A stretch of DNA of 64,000 bases from Gloeocapsa sp. DLM2.Bin57 (GCA_007693955.1 RECR01000050.1:1-64000), one strand, 5' to 3'; numbered from the stretch's first letter, positions 35,531 to 45,418 are shown. Notes: generated by a model from the sequence alone, not told the origin. A program made the numbers and translations.

Positions 35531-36132
35531 TGATAGCAACTAAAGGAGAAGCCCAAAGTAGTAGTATAGCTTGGGAGATTTCCCAACTATACCGAAGGGT
35601 TAGTGAATGGTTAGAATGGCAAGTATCACGATTGCGTCTTGATTTTCCAGACCTACCAGAGTTTTCTTGGTTTAATCAAGAGTTATTAGAGTGGATGGGT
35701 GCTGTCTTCTTTTGGACGCTGTTAGGGCTACTAATTGTTCTTATTCTTACCATGATTATAGCCTATGCTAATAACCTCAAAAAATCAAGACCTAAGTCAA
35801 CTGTAATTAATAGTAAGAATGAGTTGATAACCGTAGATCAGTGGTTAAAGCGATCGCTTAAATACGCTGAGGAAAAAAATTATCATACTGCTTGTGTATG
35901 TCTTTATCAGGGAATGTTACAATTATTAGACGATCGCCGATTAATTCCTCAACAAATGAGTCGTACTGATGGTGAATATTGGCGCTTAATAGAGGGGTTT
36001 TCTCAACCCCTCCCCTACCAAACCTTGTTATTAACTCATCAGTCACTCTGTTTTGGCAATGTGAAAGCTTCTGTTAAGACTTGGGAAAATTGTTATCAAG
36101 CTTATCAACAAATTAGCCAATTTTTGCCTTAA
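35509..36132 (+). CDS. DUF4129-domain membrane protein
   Basis: This 207-residue protein has one clear transmembrane helix (about residues 63-88) flanked by an N-terminal helical region (E-W-L-E-W-Q-V-S-R-L). A cytoplasmic DUF4129 domain follows (about 110-205, with the family pattern C-L-Y-Q-G-M-L-Q-L-L-D-D-R). DUF4129 is usually found in operons or fusions with DUF3488/transglutaminase-core proteins; none is visible here. Its start overlaps the divergent methyltransferase gene by 22 bases. A TTG at 35518 is another possible start. Confidence 0.75.
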   Translation: MVSLLTTLIATKGEAQSSSIAWEISQLYRRVSEWLEWQVSRLRLDFPDLPEFSWFNQELLEWMGAVFFWTLLGLLIVLILTMIIAYANNLKKSRPKSTVINSKNELITVDQWLKRSLKYAEEKNYHTACVCLYQGMLQLLDDRRLIPQQMSRTDGEYWRLIEGFSQPLPYQTLLLTHQSLCFGNVKASVKTWENCYQAYQQISQFLP

Positions 36133-37066
36133 TCATCATTTTAACAATATCGGGCATTTTATACCCTGCTGACCAGGCTAATTTTTGCCTAGCTTTACTG
36201 GGATTAGCCCGACTAATCATTAATTCTGTGGGACGTAATAAACTCGCATCACTTAAAACATGCTCTTGCCAATCTAAACCTACTGTAGCAAAAGCTGTGG
36301 CGATAAACTCTTTAAGGGAGTAACTTACACCTGTAGCGATAACATAATCATCTGCTTGATCTTGTTGTAGCATTAAATACATGGCTTTAACGTATTCTTC
36401 AGCCCAACCCCAATCTCTAATAATATCAATATTGCCTAAGTGTAACTTTTCTGAACTTCCCTGTACAATCCGACAGAGGGTACTAATAATTTTTTGGGTA
36501 ACAAATCTTTCTGGTCTTAAAGGAGATTCATGATTAAATAAAATACCAGAACAAGCGAATAAACCGTAAGCTTCTCGATAGTTAGCAACTTGCCAAAAAG
36601 CGGCGGCTTTAGCCACTGCGTAAGGACTTCTGGGACGAAAAGGGGTATATTCAGTAGCTAAGTTATCCCCAATATCACCAAAACATTCACTAGATCCGGC
36701 ATTATAGAGTTTAATAGGACTATCGGTAAAGCGAATCGCTTCTAATAAATTGAGTGTCCCCACAGAGATACTTTCTAGGGTTTCTACTGGTTGATCAAAA
36801 GAAAGACTAACGGAACTTTGACCAGCTAAATTATAAATCTCGTCGGGTTGGACTTTTTTTAAGACTTGTAAAACACTGCGAAAATCATTGAGGGACATAG
36901 AATATAATTCTACCTCGGCAAGAATCCCTAAACGCGCGAGATTGCTAAAGGTAGAGATTTGAGCATCTCGGGATGTACCATAGACTTGGTAGGTTTTTTG
37001 GAGGAGTAATTGGGCTAAATATGCTCCATCTTGACCAGATACGCCACAAATTAAGGCTTTTTTCAT
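36113..37066 (-). CDS. GDP-mannose 4,6-dehydratase-type sugar nucleotide dehydratase
   Basis: This 317-residue extended SDR has G-V-S-G-Q-D-G-A-Y-L-A at residues 8-18 for NADP binding. Y-A-V-A-K gives the YxxxK catalytic pair near residues 149-153. N-H-E-S-P-L-R-P-E-R-F-V-T, near 178-190, is diagnostic of the GMD family. The product, GDP-4-keto-6-deoxymannose, leads to GDP-rhamnose, GDP-fucose or related sugars. Together with the two adjacent glycosyltransferases it points to surface glycan synthesis. The 3' end overlaps the convergent DUF4129 gene by 20 bases. Confidence 0.9.
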   Translation of the reverse strand: MKKALICGVSGQDGAYLAQLLLQKTYQVYGTSRDAQISTFSNLARLGILAEVELYSMSLNDFRSVLQVLKKVQPDEIYNLAGQSSVSLSFDQPVETLESISVGTLNLLEAIRFTDSPIKLYNAGSSECFGDIGDNLATEYTPFRPRSPYAVAKAAAFWQVANYREAYGLFACSGILFNHESPLRPERFVTQKIISTLCRIVQGSSEKLHLGNIDIIRDWGWAEEYVKAMYLMLQQDQADDYVIATGVSYSLKEFIATAFATVGLDWQEHVLSDASLLRPTELMISRANPSKARQKLAWSAGYKMPDIVKMMIKAKIG

Positions 37067-37980
37067 CTTTGACGCGGTTTGACTAGGTTTTGCATAACTA
37101 GACTGAGATAACCAATTTGACCATAAGCATAAACCAGATGAGCAAAACTTTCTTGGGGATCGAGAATGGATTTAGATAAACCTCTAACTAATCTTTCTCC
37201 TCCTCTAGTTAGTTGAGACATACCTTGTTGCAGGTTAGCTTCTTCTCGATAATACTCGCTTACTCCTTGCCACCAACTACGACGTAAAAACCAATCAGGT
37301 TTAAGACGTTCTGGAGCAACGTTATGGGCTACAATGGCTTGGGGTAAGTACATCACTGACCAACCCTTTTTGATGGCTTTCTCGGTCATGTATAATTCTT
37401 CGTTAGAAAGAAGTTTTTTACCAATTCTACCTAGATTAATGTCAAAACCTCCGAGTTGTTCTAAACAACTGCGTCTAATAGAGTAGTTGACTCCTCTTGG
37501 GGTTAAGTTGGGATTGTTAATCTCTATTGGCTTATCTCCCAAATTATAAGCGCCTAACCCACCTGCTAAATTATCTGATAACCAGTTAGGTTTGTTTATA
37601 CCTTCGGGAAAGATGAGGGTGACTTTTCCACCTGCGATCGCTAATTGGGGATTGTCTCGATAAGCTGTGACAATTTCTCTTAACCATTGTGGACTAGCTA
37701 TAGCGTCATCATCGAGATATGCTATAATTTCGGCGTCGGTTTCTTTTGCACCACGATTACGAGCTATGGATAGTCCTAGTTCTGGTTCATAAATATATTT
37801 TAGCTTAGGATTATCTAGTCTGGATCTAACTACTTCCGGGGTGCGATCGCTTGAGGCGTTATCTATAACTATTATTTCATAATTACTATAATCTTGTTCT
37901 AGTAAACTATCGATCGCCCCACCTAAATAATTATCTCGATTGTGTGTACAGATAATAGCTGCTATTTCAGGTTGACTCAT
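37063..37980 (-). CDS. glycosyltransferase family 2 protein
   Basis: This 305-residue GT-A fold protein has the N-terminal pattern I-C-T-H-N-R-D-N-Y-L, the motif V-I-D-N-A-S-S-D-R-T and a D-D-D metal-binding motif (A-Y-L-D-D-D-A) near residues 89-95. The stop overlaps the dehydratase start by 4 bases, so they are translationally coupled. There is no membrane segment. Donor and acceptor cannot be read from sequence. Confidence 0.92.
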   Translation of the reverse strand: MSQPEIAAIICTHNRDNYLGGAIDSLLEQDYSNYEIIVIDNASSDRTPEVVRSRLDNPKLKYIYEPELGLSIARNRGAKETDAEIIAYLDDDAIASPQWLREIVTAYRDNPQLAIAGGKVTLIFPEGINKPNWLSDNLAGGLGAYNLGDKPIEINNPNLTPRGVNYSIRRSCLEQLGGFDINLGRIGKKLLSNEELYMTEKAIKKGWSVMYLPQAIVAHNVAPERLKPDWFLRRSWWQGVSEYYREEANLQQGMSQLTRGGERLVRGLSKSILDPQESFAHLVYAYGQIGYLSLVMQNLVKPRQR

Positions 37981-37985
37981 TGCAA

Positions 37986-38978
37986 ATGCCTAAAGTTACA
38001 ATTTGTATTCCTACTTATAATCGTTCCCAATATCTAGCATACGCGGTTAATAGTGTCTGGCAACAAACCTATAGTGATTTTGAACTAATTATCTGTGATG
38101 ATGCTTCTGTTGATGATACTCCAGAGCTGGTTAAACAATGGAGAGACGATCGCCTTAAATATATCAGACAACCTCTGAATATCGGTAGAAGTCGTAATAT
38201 GCGCACAGGATTTACCGCAGCTAAGGGAGAATATTTTCTGAAATTTGACGATGATGACGGGATTACTCCTGATTTTTTGGCGAAAACTGTAGCTAGACTT
38301 GATAATCACCCCGAGGTTGATTTTGTCTGTACTAATCATTGGATTATTGCTAGTGATAGTCAGAGAATGAAAGATGCAACTCAATTGAATATAGCTAAAT
38401 GGGGAAAGGATAAACTCAGTGAGGGAATTATTCCTGATTTAATCGAGCAAACCTTTGATTATCAAAGTTTACAAATGGGTTCTACCCTTTTTCGTTTAAC
38501 TTCTCTACAAGAGGTGGATTATTTACGCTCTCAAGCTGATGGTTGTGAGGATTTTGATTTGTTGGTAAGATTGGCGATCGCTGGTAAAACTGGTTATTTC
38601 TTACCTGAGTTATTGATGGAGTATCGTTTTCATCAACAACAAACTAGTCTTAAACAAGATATTCATTTTCTGTCTGCAAAAGCTTTTTGTCTCAATGATT
38701 ATCGTTTCTCTACTCCTGAGTTAGAAAAGCGACGTCTAGTTAAATTAGCACAAACTCAACAAGCTTTGGGGTTAAGATTAATTGAACAAGGAGAAGTCAA
38801 ACAAGGTCGTCAATTATTAAACTTCTCTAGAGATATTCTGGGTAATTCTGCTAAACTCTATGGGGGCTGGTTGTTATCCTATCTTCCTAATGAGATCACT
38901 AAATTTACTCTCAGTTTTTTGCGTCAATTGCGCCCTCAAAATTATACTGAACAAGTCCGAACCGCATCAATGTCATAA
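37986..38978 (+). CDS. glycosyltransferase family 2 protein
   Basis: This 330-residue GT2 enzyme has I-C-I-P-T-Y-N-R-S-Q near residues 6-15 and the metal-binding stretch K-F-D-D-D-D-G near residues 83-89. ATG 37986 is preferred to TTG 37980. The start is only five bases from the start codon of the divergent GT2 gene, so each promoter must lie inside the other gene's coding region. It probably acts on the same glycan as the neighbours. Confidence 0.92.
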   Translation: MPKVTICIPTYNRSQYLAYAVNSVWQQTYSDFELIICDDASVDDTPELVKQWRDDRLKYIRQPLNIGRSRNMRTGFTAAKGEYFLKFDDDDGITPDFLAKTVARLDNHPEVDFVCTNHWIIASDSQRMKDATQLNIAKWGKDKLSEGIIPDLIEQTFDYQSLQMGSTLFRLTSLQEVDYLRSQADGCEDFDLLVRLAIAGKTGYFLPELLMEYRFHQQQTSLKQDIHFLSAKAFCLNDYRFSTPELEKRRLVKLAQTQQALGLRLIEQGEVKQGRQLLNFSRDILGNSAKLYGGWLLSYLPNEITKFTLSFLRQLRPQNYTEQVRTASMS

Positions 38979-39043
38979 TAGTTAGAGAGAAAATGTTAGG
39001 ATTGCTTAAGAGCAGGATAAAAGAAAGAAGGAAAATACTTTAG

Positions 39044-41200
39044 ATGACAGAAATCGATAGATCTATATCCTTTGATGGTAGGGATATCAGGATCAGAACA
39101 GGTGTGCTAGCTCCTCAAGCGGGAGGATCTGTATTAATACAGTCAGGTGATACCTCGGTTTTAGTGACAGCGACTCGTACTCCAGGGAGGGAGGGAGTTG
39201 ATTTTTTACCCCTGATCGTAGATTATGAAGAGAGACTCTACGCAGTAGGCAGAATTCCAGGGGGGTTTTTAAGAAGAGAAGGAAGACCACCAGAAAAAGC
39301 TACTTTAATTAGTCGATTAATCGATCGCCCTCTACGTCCTTTATTTCCAAGTTGGTTAAAAGATGATATTCAGATAGTCGCTACTACTCTATCTTTAGAC
39401 GAAGAAGTACCACCAGATGTTTTAGCGGTTACAGGAGCTTCTTTAGCGGTTTTACTAGCTAAAATACCTTTTGCAGGTCCAATGGCTGCGGTAAGAGTGG
39501 GGTTAATCGGAGATGAGTTTATCATTAACCCTAATTATCAAGAGGTAGAACAAGGTGAGTTAGATCTAGTCGTAGCAGGGACTCCAGATGGAGTAGTGAT
39601 GGTAGAAGCAGGAGCAAATCAACTACCAGAACAAGATATCATCGAAGCGATCGACTTTGGTTATGAAGCGGTACAGGAATTAATTAAAAAACAACTAGAA
39701 TTAGTCCAAGAGTTGGGCAGAGAAGCCGAGGTAAGTGAACCTGTCGCCACAAATCAAGAACTCAAGGATTATCTAGAAGCTAAAGCAGCTGAAGGAATTA
39801 AAGAGATTTTGACTCAGTATCATCTGAGTAAACAAGAACGAGATGAGAAGTTAGACGCGATTAAAGAAAAAGTCCTCAACGAGGATATCGCCGCTTTACC
39901 AGAAGAAGATAGCCTTAAATTGGTGGTTAAGGAAGATGCTAAGCTTTTCTCTAATCTGTTCAAGGATTTAACCAAAAAATTGATGCGTCGTCAAATCATC
40001 GAAGACAGAATCAGGGTGGATGGTCGTAAATTAGACGAAGTGCGTCCTATTTCTTGTCAAGTGGGTATCTTACCGAGAAGGGTTCATGGTAGTGCTTTGT
40101 TTAACAGAGGTTTAACCCAAGTACTCTCTCTAGCTACCCTAGGAACTCCAGGAGATGCTCAAGAGTTAGTAGATGATTTACACCCTGATGACGAAAAACG
40201 TTATCTACATCATTACAACTTCCCTCCTTTTTCTGTGGGCGAAACTAAACCGATGCGATCGCCAGGACGTCGAGAAATAGGACATGGTGCCTTAGCGGAA
40301 AGAGCTTTAGTTCCCGTCTTACCACCCCAAGATCAGTTCCCTTATGTTCTCAGAGTTGTATCAGAAGTATTATCTTCTAACGGTTCAACCTCCATGGGCT
40401 CTGTCTGTGGTTCAACTTTAGCCTTGATGGATGCAGGTGTTCCCATTATTAAACCCGTTAGTGGTGCAGCGATGGGGTTAATTAAAGAGGGAGACGAAGT
40501 GAGAATTCTCACAGATATTCAAGGTATCGAAGATTTTCTCGGGGATATGGACTTTAAGGTAGCGGGTACAGATACTGGTATTACTGCTTTACAAATGGAT
40601 ATGAAAATCACCGGATTACCCATGAAAGTAGTAGCTGAAGCTATTCAACAAGCTAAACCTGCGCGTCTGCATATTTTGGAGAAGATGCTCAGCGTCATTA
40701 GTACTCCTGCAACAACATTATCTCCCTATGCCCCCCGTTTATTAACCATCAAAATTGATCCTGAATTAATTGGTTTAGTGATCGGACCTGGTGGTAAAAC
40801 GATTAAAGGTATCACCGAACAAACAGGAGCTAAAATCGATATTAGCGATGATGGTACAGTGACTATCTCTGCTTTAGAAGGAGAAAAAGGAGAACAAGCT
40901 AAAAAGCTAATCTATAACATGACTCGTAAACTTAACGAAGGAGATGTTTACGTAGGTCAAGTCACACGCATCATTCAGATTGGGGCTTTTGTAGAGGTTA
41001 TCCCTGGTAAAGAAGGAATGATTCATATCTCTCAATTAGCCGAAGGAAGAGTCGCTAGGGTAGAAGATGAACTAGCAGTTGGAGATGAGGTAGTAGTTAA
41101 AGTACGAGAAATCGACTCTAAAGGTCGTCTCAACTTAACTCGTCTGGGTATTCACCCCGATGAAGCAGCTGCAGCACGCGCCGCGGCACAATCTCTGTAA
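39044..41200 (+). CDS. pnp: polyribonucleotide nucleotidyltransferase
   Basis: This 718-residue PNPase degrades RNA 3' to 5' using phosphate and, in cyanobacteria, also adds heteropolymeric tails. It has two RNase PH domains (about 1-215 and 325-550), an intervening alpha domain, a KH domain ([12 protein letters not shown] near residues 581-592) and a C-terminal S1 domain (about 622-695, with [12 protein letters not shown]). Length and order are standard. It is preceded by GAAGGA, a usable ribosome-binding site. Confidence 0.98.
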   Translation: MTEIDRSISFDGRDIRIRTGVLAPQAGGSVLIQSGDTSVLVTATRTPGREGVDFLPLIVDYEERLYAVGRIPGGFLRREGRPPEKATLISRLIDRPLRPLFPSWLKDDIQIVATTLSLDEEVPPDVLAVTGASLAVLLAKIPFAGPMAAVRVGLIGDEFIINPNYQEVEQGELDLVVAGTPDGVVMVEAGANQLPEQDIIEAIDFGYEAVQELIKKQLELVQELGREAEVSEPVATNQELKDYLEAKAAEGIKEILTQYHLSKQERDEKLDAIKEKVLNEDIAALPEEDSLKLVVKEDAKLFSNLFKDLTKKLMRRQIIEDRIRVDGRKLDEVRPISCQVGILPRRVHGSALFNRGLTQVLSLATLGTPGDAQELVDDLHPDDEKRYLHHYNFPPFSVGETKPMRSPGRREIGHGALAERALVPVLPPQDQFPYVLRVVSEVLSSNGSTSMGSVCGSTLALMDAGVPIIKPVSGAAMGLIKEGDEVRILTDIQGIEDFLGDMDFKVAGTDTGITALQMDMKITGLPMKVVAEAIQQAKPARLHILEKMLSVISTPATTLSPYAPRLLTIKIDPELIGLVIGPGGKTIKGITEQTGAKIDISDDGTVTISALEGEKGEQAKKLIYNMTRKLNEGDVYVGQVTRIIQIGAFVEVIPGKEGMIHISQLAEGRVARVEDELAVGDEVVVKVREIDSKGRLNLTRLGIHPDEAAAARAAAQSL

Positions 41201-41239
41201 AAAATTGTGATGGGTAGCCACTAAAAGTAGTTAAAACTA

Positions 41240-41623
41240 TTATTTAGAAGAGCAAACCCATTGCCACAAGGGGTGTTTAGGACCTGTTGCTAAAATTTTC
41301 TTGACTTGTTTTTCAAGACGTTTTTTTTCAGCTGGTGCGATTCCTCCCCTGAGGATATTATTACTTTGCCAAACCAAGACTGCACCAGTTATCCCTACAC
41401 AAAAAGAGAGTAAGAGAGTAGAAAGGGGATTAAAATGAAAAGCGTAACGCACCGCGGTCCAAGTAAAATAATCTTGCCACAGAGAGATATCATCCCGTAA
41501 TCCCCAAATCCCCCAAGAACCCAAAATTAACCAGCTTAAAATCACAAATACCCATCTACCATAGAGGTGTAGGAGAAATAGTCTTTCTATAGAGTTTTTT
41601 AAGCGGGGATCTAGATAGTTCAT
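41240..41623 (-). CDS. conserved cyanobacterial membrane protein of unknown function
   Basis: This is a 127-residue protein with two predicted membrane helices (about 24-43 and 66-88) and a basic C-terminal region (E-K-K-R-L-E-K-Q-V-K-K-I-L). It ends P-L-W-Q-W-V-C-S-S-K. I do not recall a functional family. It sits 17 bases downstream of the ctp protease gene on the same strand and may be co-transcribed. Confidence 0.7.
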   Translation of the reverse strand: MNYLDPRLKNSIERLFLLHLYGRWVFVILSWLILGSWGIWGLRDDISLWQDYFTWTAVRYAFHFNPLSTLLLSFCVGITGAVLVWQSNNILRGGIAPAEKKRLEKQVKKILATGPKHPLWQWVCSSK

Positions 41624-41640
41624 GGGGGAAAAAATATTGT

Positions 41641-42921
41641 TTAGTTTTTCGCTTCCATATTAGCTCTAGCTACTTCTTGAAAGAGTACATCTAAAGCTTT
41701 ACTAAATTGGGGGTCTTCTACTGTGCCGATTTTATCACGTTCTAGCTGTAGGGCTTTTCGCTCTTCTTCCGTCATCTCATAAATTATATCAGGAGCTATC
41801 CCTTCTTTATTGATATCTCGACCATCAGGAGTTAAGTATTTAGCGATAGTTACCGATAAACCAGAGCCATCCCCTAAACCTCTTACTGATTGTACTAATC
41901 CTTTGCCAAAGGTTTGAGTACCTACTATGACCGCGCGGTCGTGATCCTGTAATGCTCCTGCGAGTATTTCACTAGCACTAGCTGAGCCACCATCTACTAA
42001 AATTACCAAAGGTTTATCGGTTAAAGCAGTGTTATTAGCACTATAACGCTCTGATTCCCCCAAGCGATCGACGGTAGAGACTATACGTCCTTCGTTGAAC
42101 CACATTCTGGCTATTTCTACACTAGAAATAAGTAACCCACCAGGATTAGAACGCAAGTCTAAGACAAAACCAACCACATTTTCTTCATTAAGAGATTGGA
42201 TCGCTTCTTTCATTTCTTTAGAAGCTTGAGCGCTAAATTGGGTTAAGCGAATATAACCGATTCTACCTTGATCTGTTTCTTCTATACGTGCTTTAACGGG
42301 GTGAATTTGAATACTAGCTCTGGTTAGGGGGTAATCTATTTGGCGATCGCCTCTTTTGATGGTCAGGGTTACTTCTGTACCTGGTTTACCACGAATCAAG
42401 GTAACCGCTTCATTGACGTCCATTCCTTCGGTACTGACACCGTCAATTTTAGTAATAATATCTTTAGCCAGTATTCCTGCGTCAAAAGCGGGGGTATCTT
42501 CTATAGGAGAAACTACTATCAGGTGATTTGTTTCTTCATCTTGAGCGATTTGTATCCCTACTCCTGTTAATTCTCCCGAGGTGTCAACCTTCATGTTGTT
42601 GAATTCTTCAGGATTCATGAAGCGTGTATAGGGATCTTCGAGAGTTTCCAGCATTTCCTTGATTGCTTCGTATGCTTCTTCTTTAGTAGCATAATCCCGC
42701 TCTAGATATTCTTGGCGTATTTCTCGCCAATCTACTTGATTAAAGGTTGCATCTACGTATTGACGATTGACTATTTGCCAGACTTCGTCAACCAATTCTT
42801 TGGGACTTTCACGAAAGAAGGCTTGAGTCTGTGATAATCTGATGCCTGTACCCGCTACTGCTACACTAGTTAGAAAGAAGGCTGTAGCCCCTAGCACTAG
42901 TCCTCTTTTTTTGATAACCAT
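41641..42921 (-). CDS. ctp: carboxyl-terminal processing protease (S41, CtpA/CtpB type)
   Basis: This 426-residue serine protease is targeted by an N-terminal signal/anchor (about 8-30). A PDZ domain (about 95-185, with G-V-G-I-Q-I and V-S-P-I-E-D-T-P) is followed by the S41 core. The catalytic Ser lies in G-G-S-A-S-A-S-E-I (near residue 315) and the catalytic Lys in T-F-G-K-G-L-V-Q (near 338). CtpA cleaves the D1 precursor of photosystem II, but cyanobacteria have two or three Ctp paralogues and this sequence alone does not decide which one this is. Confidence 0.93.
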   Translation of the reverse strand: MVIKKRGLVLGATAFFLTSVAVAGTGIRLSQTQAFFRESPKELVDEVWQIVNRQYVDATFNQVDWREIRQEYLERDYATKEEAYEAIKEMLETLEDPYTRFMNPEEFNNMKVDTSGELTGVGIQIAQDEETNHLIVVSPIEDTPAFDAGILAKDIITKIDGVSTEGMDVNEAVTLIRGKPGTEVTLTIKRGDRQIDYPLTRASIQIHPVKARIEETDQGRIGYIRLTQFSAQASKEMKEAIQSLNEENVVGFVLDLRSNPGGLLISSVEIARMWFNEGRIVSTVDRLGESERYSANNTALTDKPLVILVDGGSASASEILAGALQDHDRAVIVGTQTFGKGLVQSVRGLGDGSGLSVTIAKYLTPDGRDINKEGIAPDIIYEMTEEERKALQLERDKIGTVEDPQFSKALDVLFQEVARANMEAKN

Positions 42922-42965
42922 AACTTACTCTGATGCTAGTAAATATATATTAATCTTAACTGTTC

Positions 42966-44243
42966 TTAAGAATTCTGAAATAGTCGATAACCGATATCGC
43001 GACGGTAATATTTCCCCTCAAAATCGATTTGCTCGACTCCTTGATATACTTTGGCTTGTGCTTGTTTGAAGTTTTCCCCTGTTGCTACTACATTGAGTAC
43101 TCTTCCTCCTGCGGTTACTAATTCTCCTGTTTGCTCAATTTTTGTCCCTGCGTGAAAGACGATCACCCCTTGTTCTGCTGCTGTAGCAATTCCTGTAATT
43201 CTTTTTCCTGGTTCATAGTTACTCGGATAGCCTCCTGATGCTATCACTACACATATTGCTGAGCCTTGATCCCAGCTCAAAGCTGGGAGTTGCTCTAGTG
43301 TTTGGTTAGCACAAGCTAGAAGTACTTGCTCTAGAGGTGTTGCTAACAAAGGTAGAATTGCTTGGGTTTCTGGATCTCCGAAGCGACTATTAAATTCTAA
43401 CACTTTGATTTGTTTTTGAGGAGTAATCATTAATCCTGCATAAATAACCCCTCTATAGTCTATGTCTCTTGCTTGTAGTTCTTTAAGTACTGGCTCTAAT
43501 ACTTGTTGGTGAATTTGCTGACTTAACTGCTCATCTACCAGGGGTGCTGGTGTATAAGCTCCCATTCCTCCTGTATTGTTCCCCGTGTCTCCTTCTCCTA
43601 TACGTTTATGATCCTGAGCGGGTAAGAGGGTACGAATGGTTTTACCGTCGGTTAAAGCTAAGATAGAGACTTCTTCTCCTTCGAGATATTCTTCGATAAC
43701 TACTAAGCTTTTGGGGTTAGCTTGAAAGAGATTTTCTACCGCTTCTGTTGCTTCGGCGATCGTCATAGCTACGGTTACTCCTTTTCCTGCTGCTAATCCG
43801 TCTGCTTTGACGACAATAGGTGCTCCCTGTGCTTGTATATATGATTTAGCGTCTCTAGGGTTGGTAAATGTTGCTCCCTGTGCTGTGGGTATTCCTGCAC
43901 TTTGCATCAGTGCTTTTGACCAGGATTTACTCCCTTCTAGTTGTGATCCGAGTTTGCTAGGTCCAAATATTTTCACCTTTGTCTGCTTTTGCAAGTAGTC
44001 AGTAATACCTAATGAGAGAGGCAATTCGGGTCCTACTACTACTAAATCAATCCCATAGGTTGTTACTGCTTGAGCTATACCTGCAAAGTCTTCTACTGTT
44101 AGGGGGAGATTTTGACATTTTGCTAGGTTTGCTGTTCCACCGTTACCTGGTGCTACAAATACTTGTTCTACTTGCTCTGATTTGAGTAATTTCCAACTGA
44201 GGGCGTGTTCTCGCCCACCATTACCAATGACTAAAATCTTCAC
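42966..44243 (-). CDS. purD: phosphoribosylamine-glycine ligase
   Basis: This 425-residue ATP-grasp enzyme makes glycinamide ribonucleotide in purine synthesis. The N-terminus M-K-I-L-V-I-G-N-G-G-R-E-H-A-L-S-W-K-L is the PurD signature. The ATP-grasp core has P-I-V-V-K-A-D-G-L-A-A-G-K-G-V, and the C-terminal motif E-F-N-S-R-F-G-D-P-E-T-Q is present. The start is GTG (44241-44243). Length is standard. It is convergent with nothing nearby and lies 44 bases upstream of the ctp gene on the same strand. Confidence 0.98.
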   Translation of the reverse strand: MKILVIGNGGREHALSWKLLKSEQVEQVFVAPGNGGTANLAKCQNLPLTVEDFAGIAQAVTTYGIDLVVVGPELPLSLGITDYLQKQTKVKIFGPSKLGSQLEGSKSWSKALMQSAGIPTAQGATFTNPRDAKSYIQAQGAPIVVKADGLAAGKGVTVAMTIAEATEAVENLFQANPKSLVVIEEYLEGEEVSILALTDGKTIRTLLPAQDHKRIGEGDTGNNTGGMGAYTPAPLVDEQLSQQIHQQVLEPVLKELQARDIDYRGVIYAGLMITPQKQIKVLEFNSRFGDPETQAILPLLATPLEQVLLACANQTLEQLPALSWDQGSAICVVIASGGYPSNYEPGKRITGIATAAEQGVIVFHAGTKIEQTGELVTAGGRVLNVVATGENFKQAQAKVYQGVEQIDFEGKYYRRDIGYRLFQNS

Positions 44244-44272
44244 GCTGTTAATTGCTGTTTTTGTTTGTTCTT

Positions 44273-44292
44273 CCCCACTGTGAACAGTAGGG
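44273..44292 (-). terminator. hairpin between csbD-like gene and purD
   Basis: CCCCACTGT at 44273-44281 and ACAGTAGGG at 44284-44292 form a near-perfect stem with one mismatch and a short loop. On the minus strand it follows the CsbD stop by about 10 bases and lies about 30 bases before the purD start. It may be a terminator or an mRNA 3'-end stabiliser. There is no long T-run. Confidence 0.45.
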
Positions 44293-44302
44293 AATTACTC
44301 AA

Positions 44303-44650
44303 TTATTGCATATTTTCGGTGAATTCTTTTAAGTTTTTAACCGCTTCATCTTTGGCTTTTTCTACTGATTGCTTAACCTCTTCTATTTTTTCCATGGCTT
44401 CTCCTTGAACTTGTTTTGCTTTACCTTCGATTTGATCTGCTGGATTATCGGTTAATTTTCCTGTTTCTTCTTGTATTTTCCCTTCTACTTTTTTGCTGGT
44501 TGCTTCAGCTCTATTGAAGAGATTATCAAATAATCCCATTACATGATAGTTTTGAGTATTGGCAGTACTAGCTGAACTTGGTAAAACTAAACTGCTCCAA
44601 GCCAAAGTAATGATACAAACTAGGGTAATTATTGATTTGACTATTTTCAT
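44303..44650 (-). CDS. CsbD-family protein with N-terminal signal sequence
   Basis: This is a 115-residue protein. Residues 1-30 are a hydrophobic signal/lipoprotein-like segment (I-I-T-L-V-C-I-I-T-L-A-W-S-S-L). The rest is a charged helical CsbD-like domain (E-G-K-I-Q-E-E-T-G-K-L-T-D-N-P-A-D-Q-I-E). CsbD proteins in other bacteria are stress-induced and lack an export signal, so a secreted or membrane-bound version is notable. It may be expressed under stress; this is an inference. Confidence 0.82.
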   Translation of the reverse strand: MKIVKSIITLVCIITLAWSSLVLPSSASTANTQNYHVMGLFDNLFNRAEATSKKVEGKIQEETGKLTDNPADQIEGKAKQVQGEAMEKIEEVKQSVEKAKDEAVKNLKEFTENMQ

Positions 44651-44706
44651 GGTTAATCTTAGTTAAGTTACAGTTCACATATTAACATATTGAGGTTAAG
44701 TAATCG

Positions 44707-45345
44707 TTAAGCTTGTTTTTTTATTAAGATACGATAGACTGGTTGATTTTGAGCGAGGGTAAGTTTTTCTCTTTCTGTAGCTACGGGAAAGGGATTATTA
44801 TCTAACCATGAGTGACTAAATTTTTCGGTAAAATCAGGATAGTTTAAAAATTGTTGACTCATGTATTCAGCTACTTTGTGAACGTCTGATTGGAGAAAGA
44901 TAATCCCTTCTGGTTGTAAGTATTCTAGTAAGACTTTGACTAAATCTGGTTGCACTATTTGACGTTTACTGTGACGTGTTTTAAACCAGGGGTCGGGAAA
45001 TTGTATAGTAATAACTTGCAATTTTAATTCTGGTATGGATGCTAAAATTTTGCCTATATAGTTATTAGCATTAGCAAAAAGAAAATAAACATTATTTAAG
45101 CCTAATTCTTCTGTTTCTAGGTTGGCAGCTTTGACTAAGGGTTCACGAATTTCTAGACCTAAATAATTATAATTACTGTGAATTTGAGCTAAAGATTGTA
45201 AAAATTTACCGCGAGCTGCTCCTAAATCTAGATGTAAAGGTTGATTAAGTTCAGCATAAATATTAGACCAATCAGGGATATCTAGGGGTTGTTGATATTT
45301 AAAACTTAAGGGGTTGACGTGTTGACGAACTCTAACTCTAACCAT
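44707..45345 (-). CDS. trmB: tRNA (guanine-N7)-methyltransferase
   Basis: This 212-residue TrmB methylates G46 of the tRNA variable loop. The motifs L-D-L-G-A-A-R-G-K-F-L near residues 38-48, the acidic E-I-R-E near 64, and F-P-D-P-W-F-K-T-R-H-S-K-R near residues 119-131 identify the family. The C-terminal Y-K/E-like region is present. The upstream gene is divergent, with 73 bases between starts. Confidence 0.95.
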   Translation of the reverse strand: MVRVRVRQHVNPLSFKYQQPLDIPDWSNIYAELNQPLHLDLGAARGKFLQSLAQIHSNYNYLGLEIREPLVKAANLETEELGLNNVYFLFANANNYIGKILASIPELKLQVITIQFPDPWFKTRHSKRQIVQPDLVKVLLEYLQPEGIIFLQSDVHKVAEYMSQQFLNYPDFTEKFSHSWLDNNPFPVATEREKLTLAQNQPVYRILIKKQA

Positions 45346-45418
45346 TTATTTTACTTTACAGTTGTGCAAAAAATATTTTAAGATATCTTCAGGAGAAACT
45401 AGAATAAGTATTTTAAAT

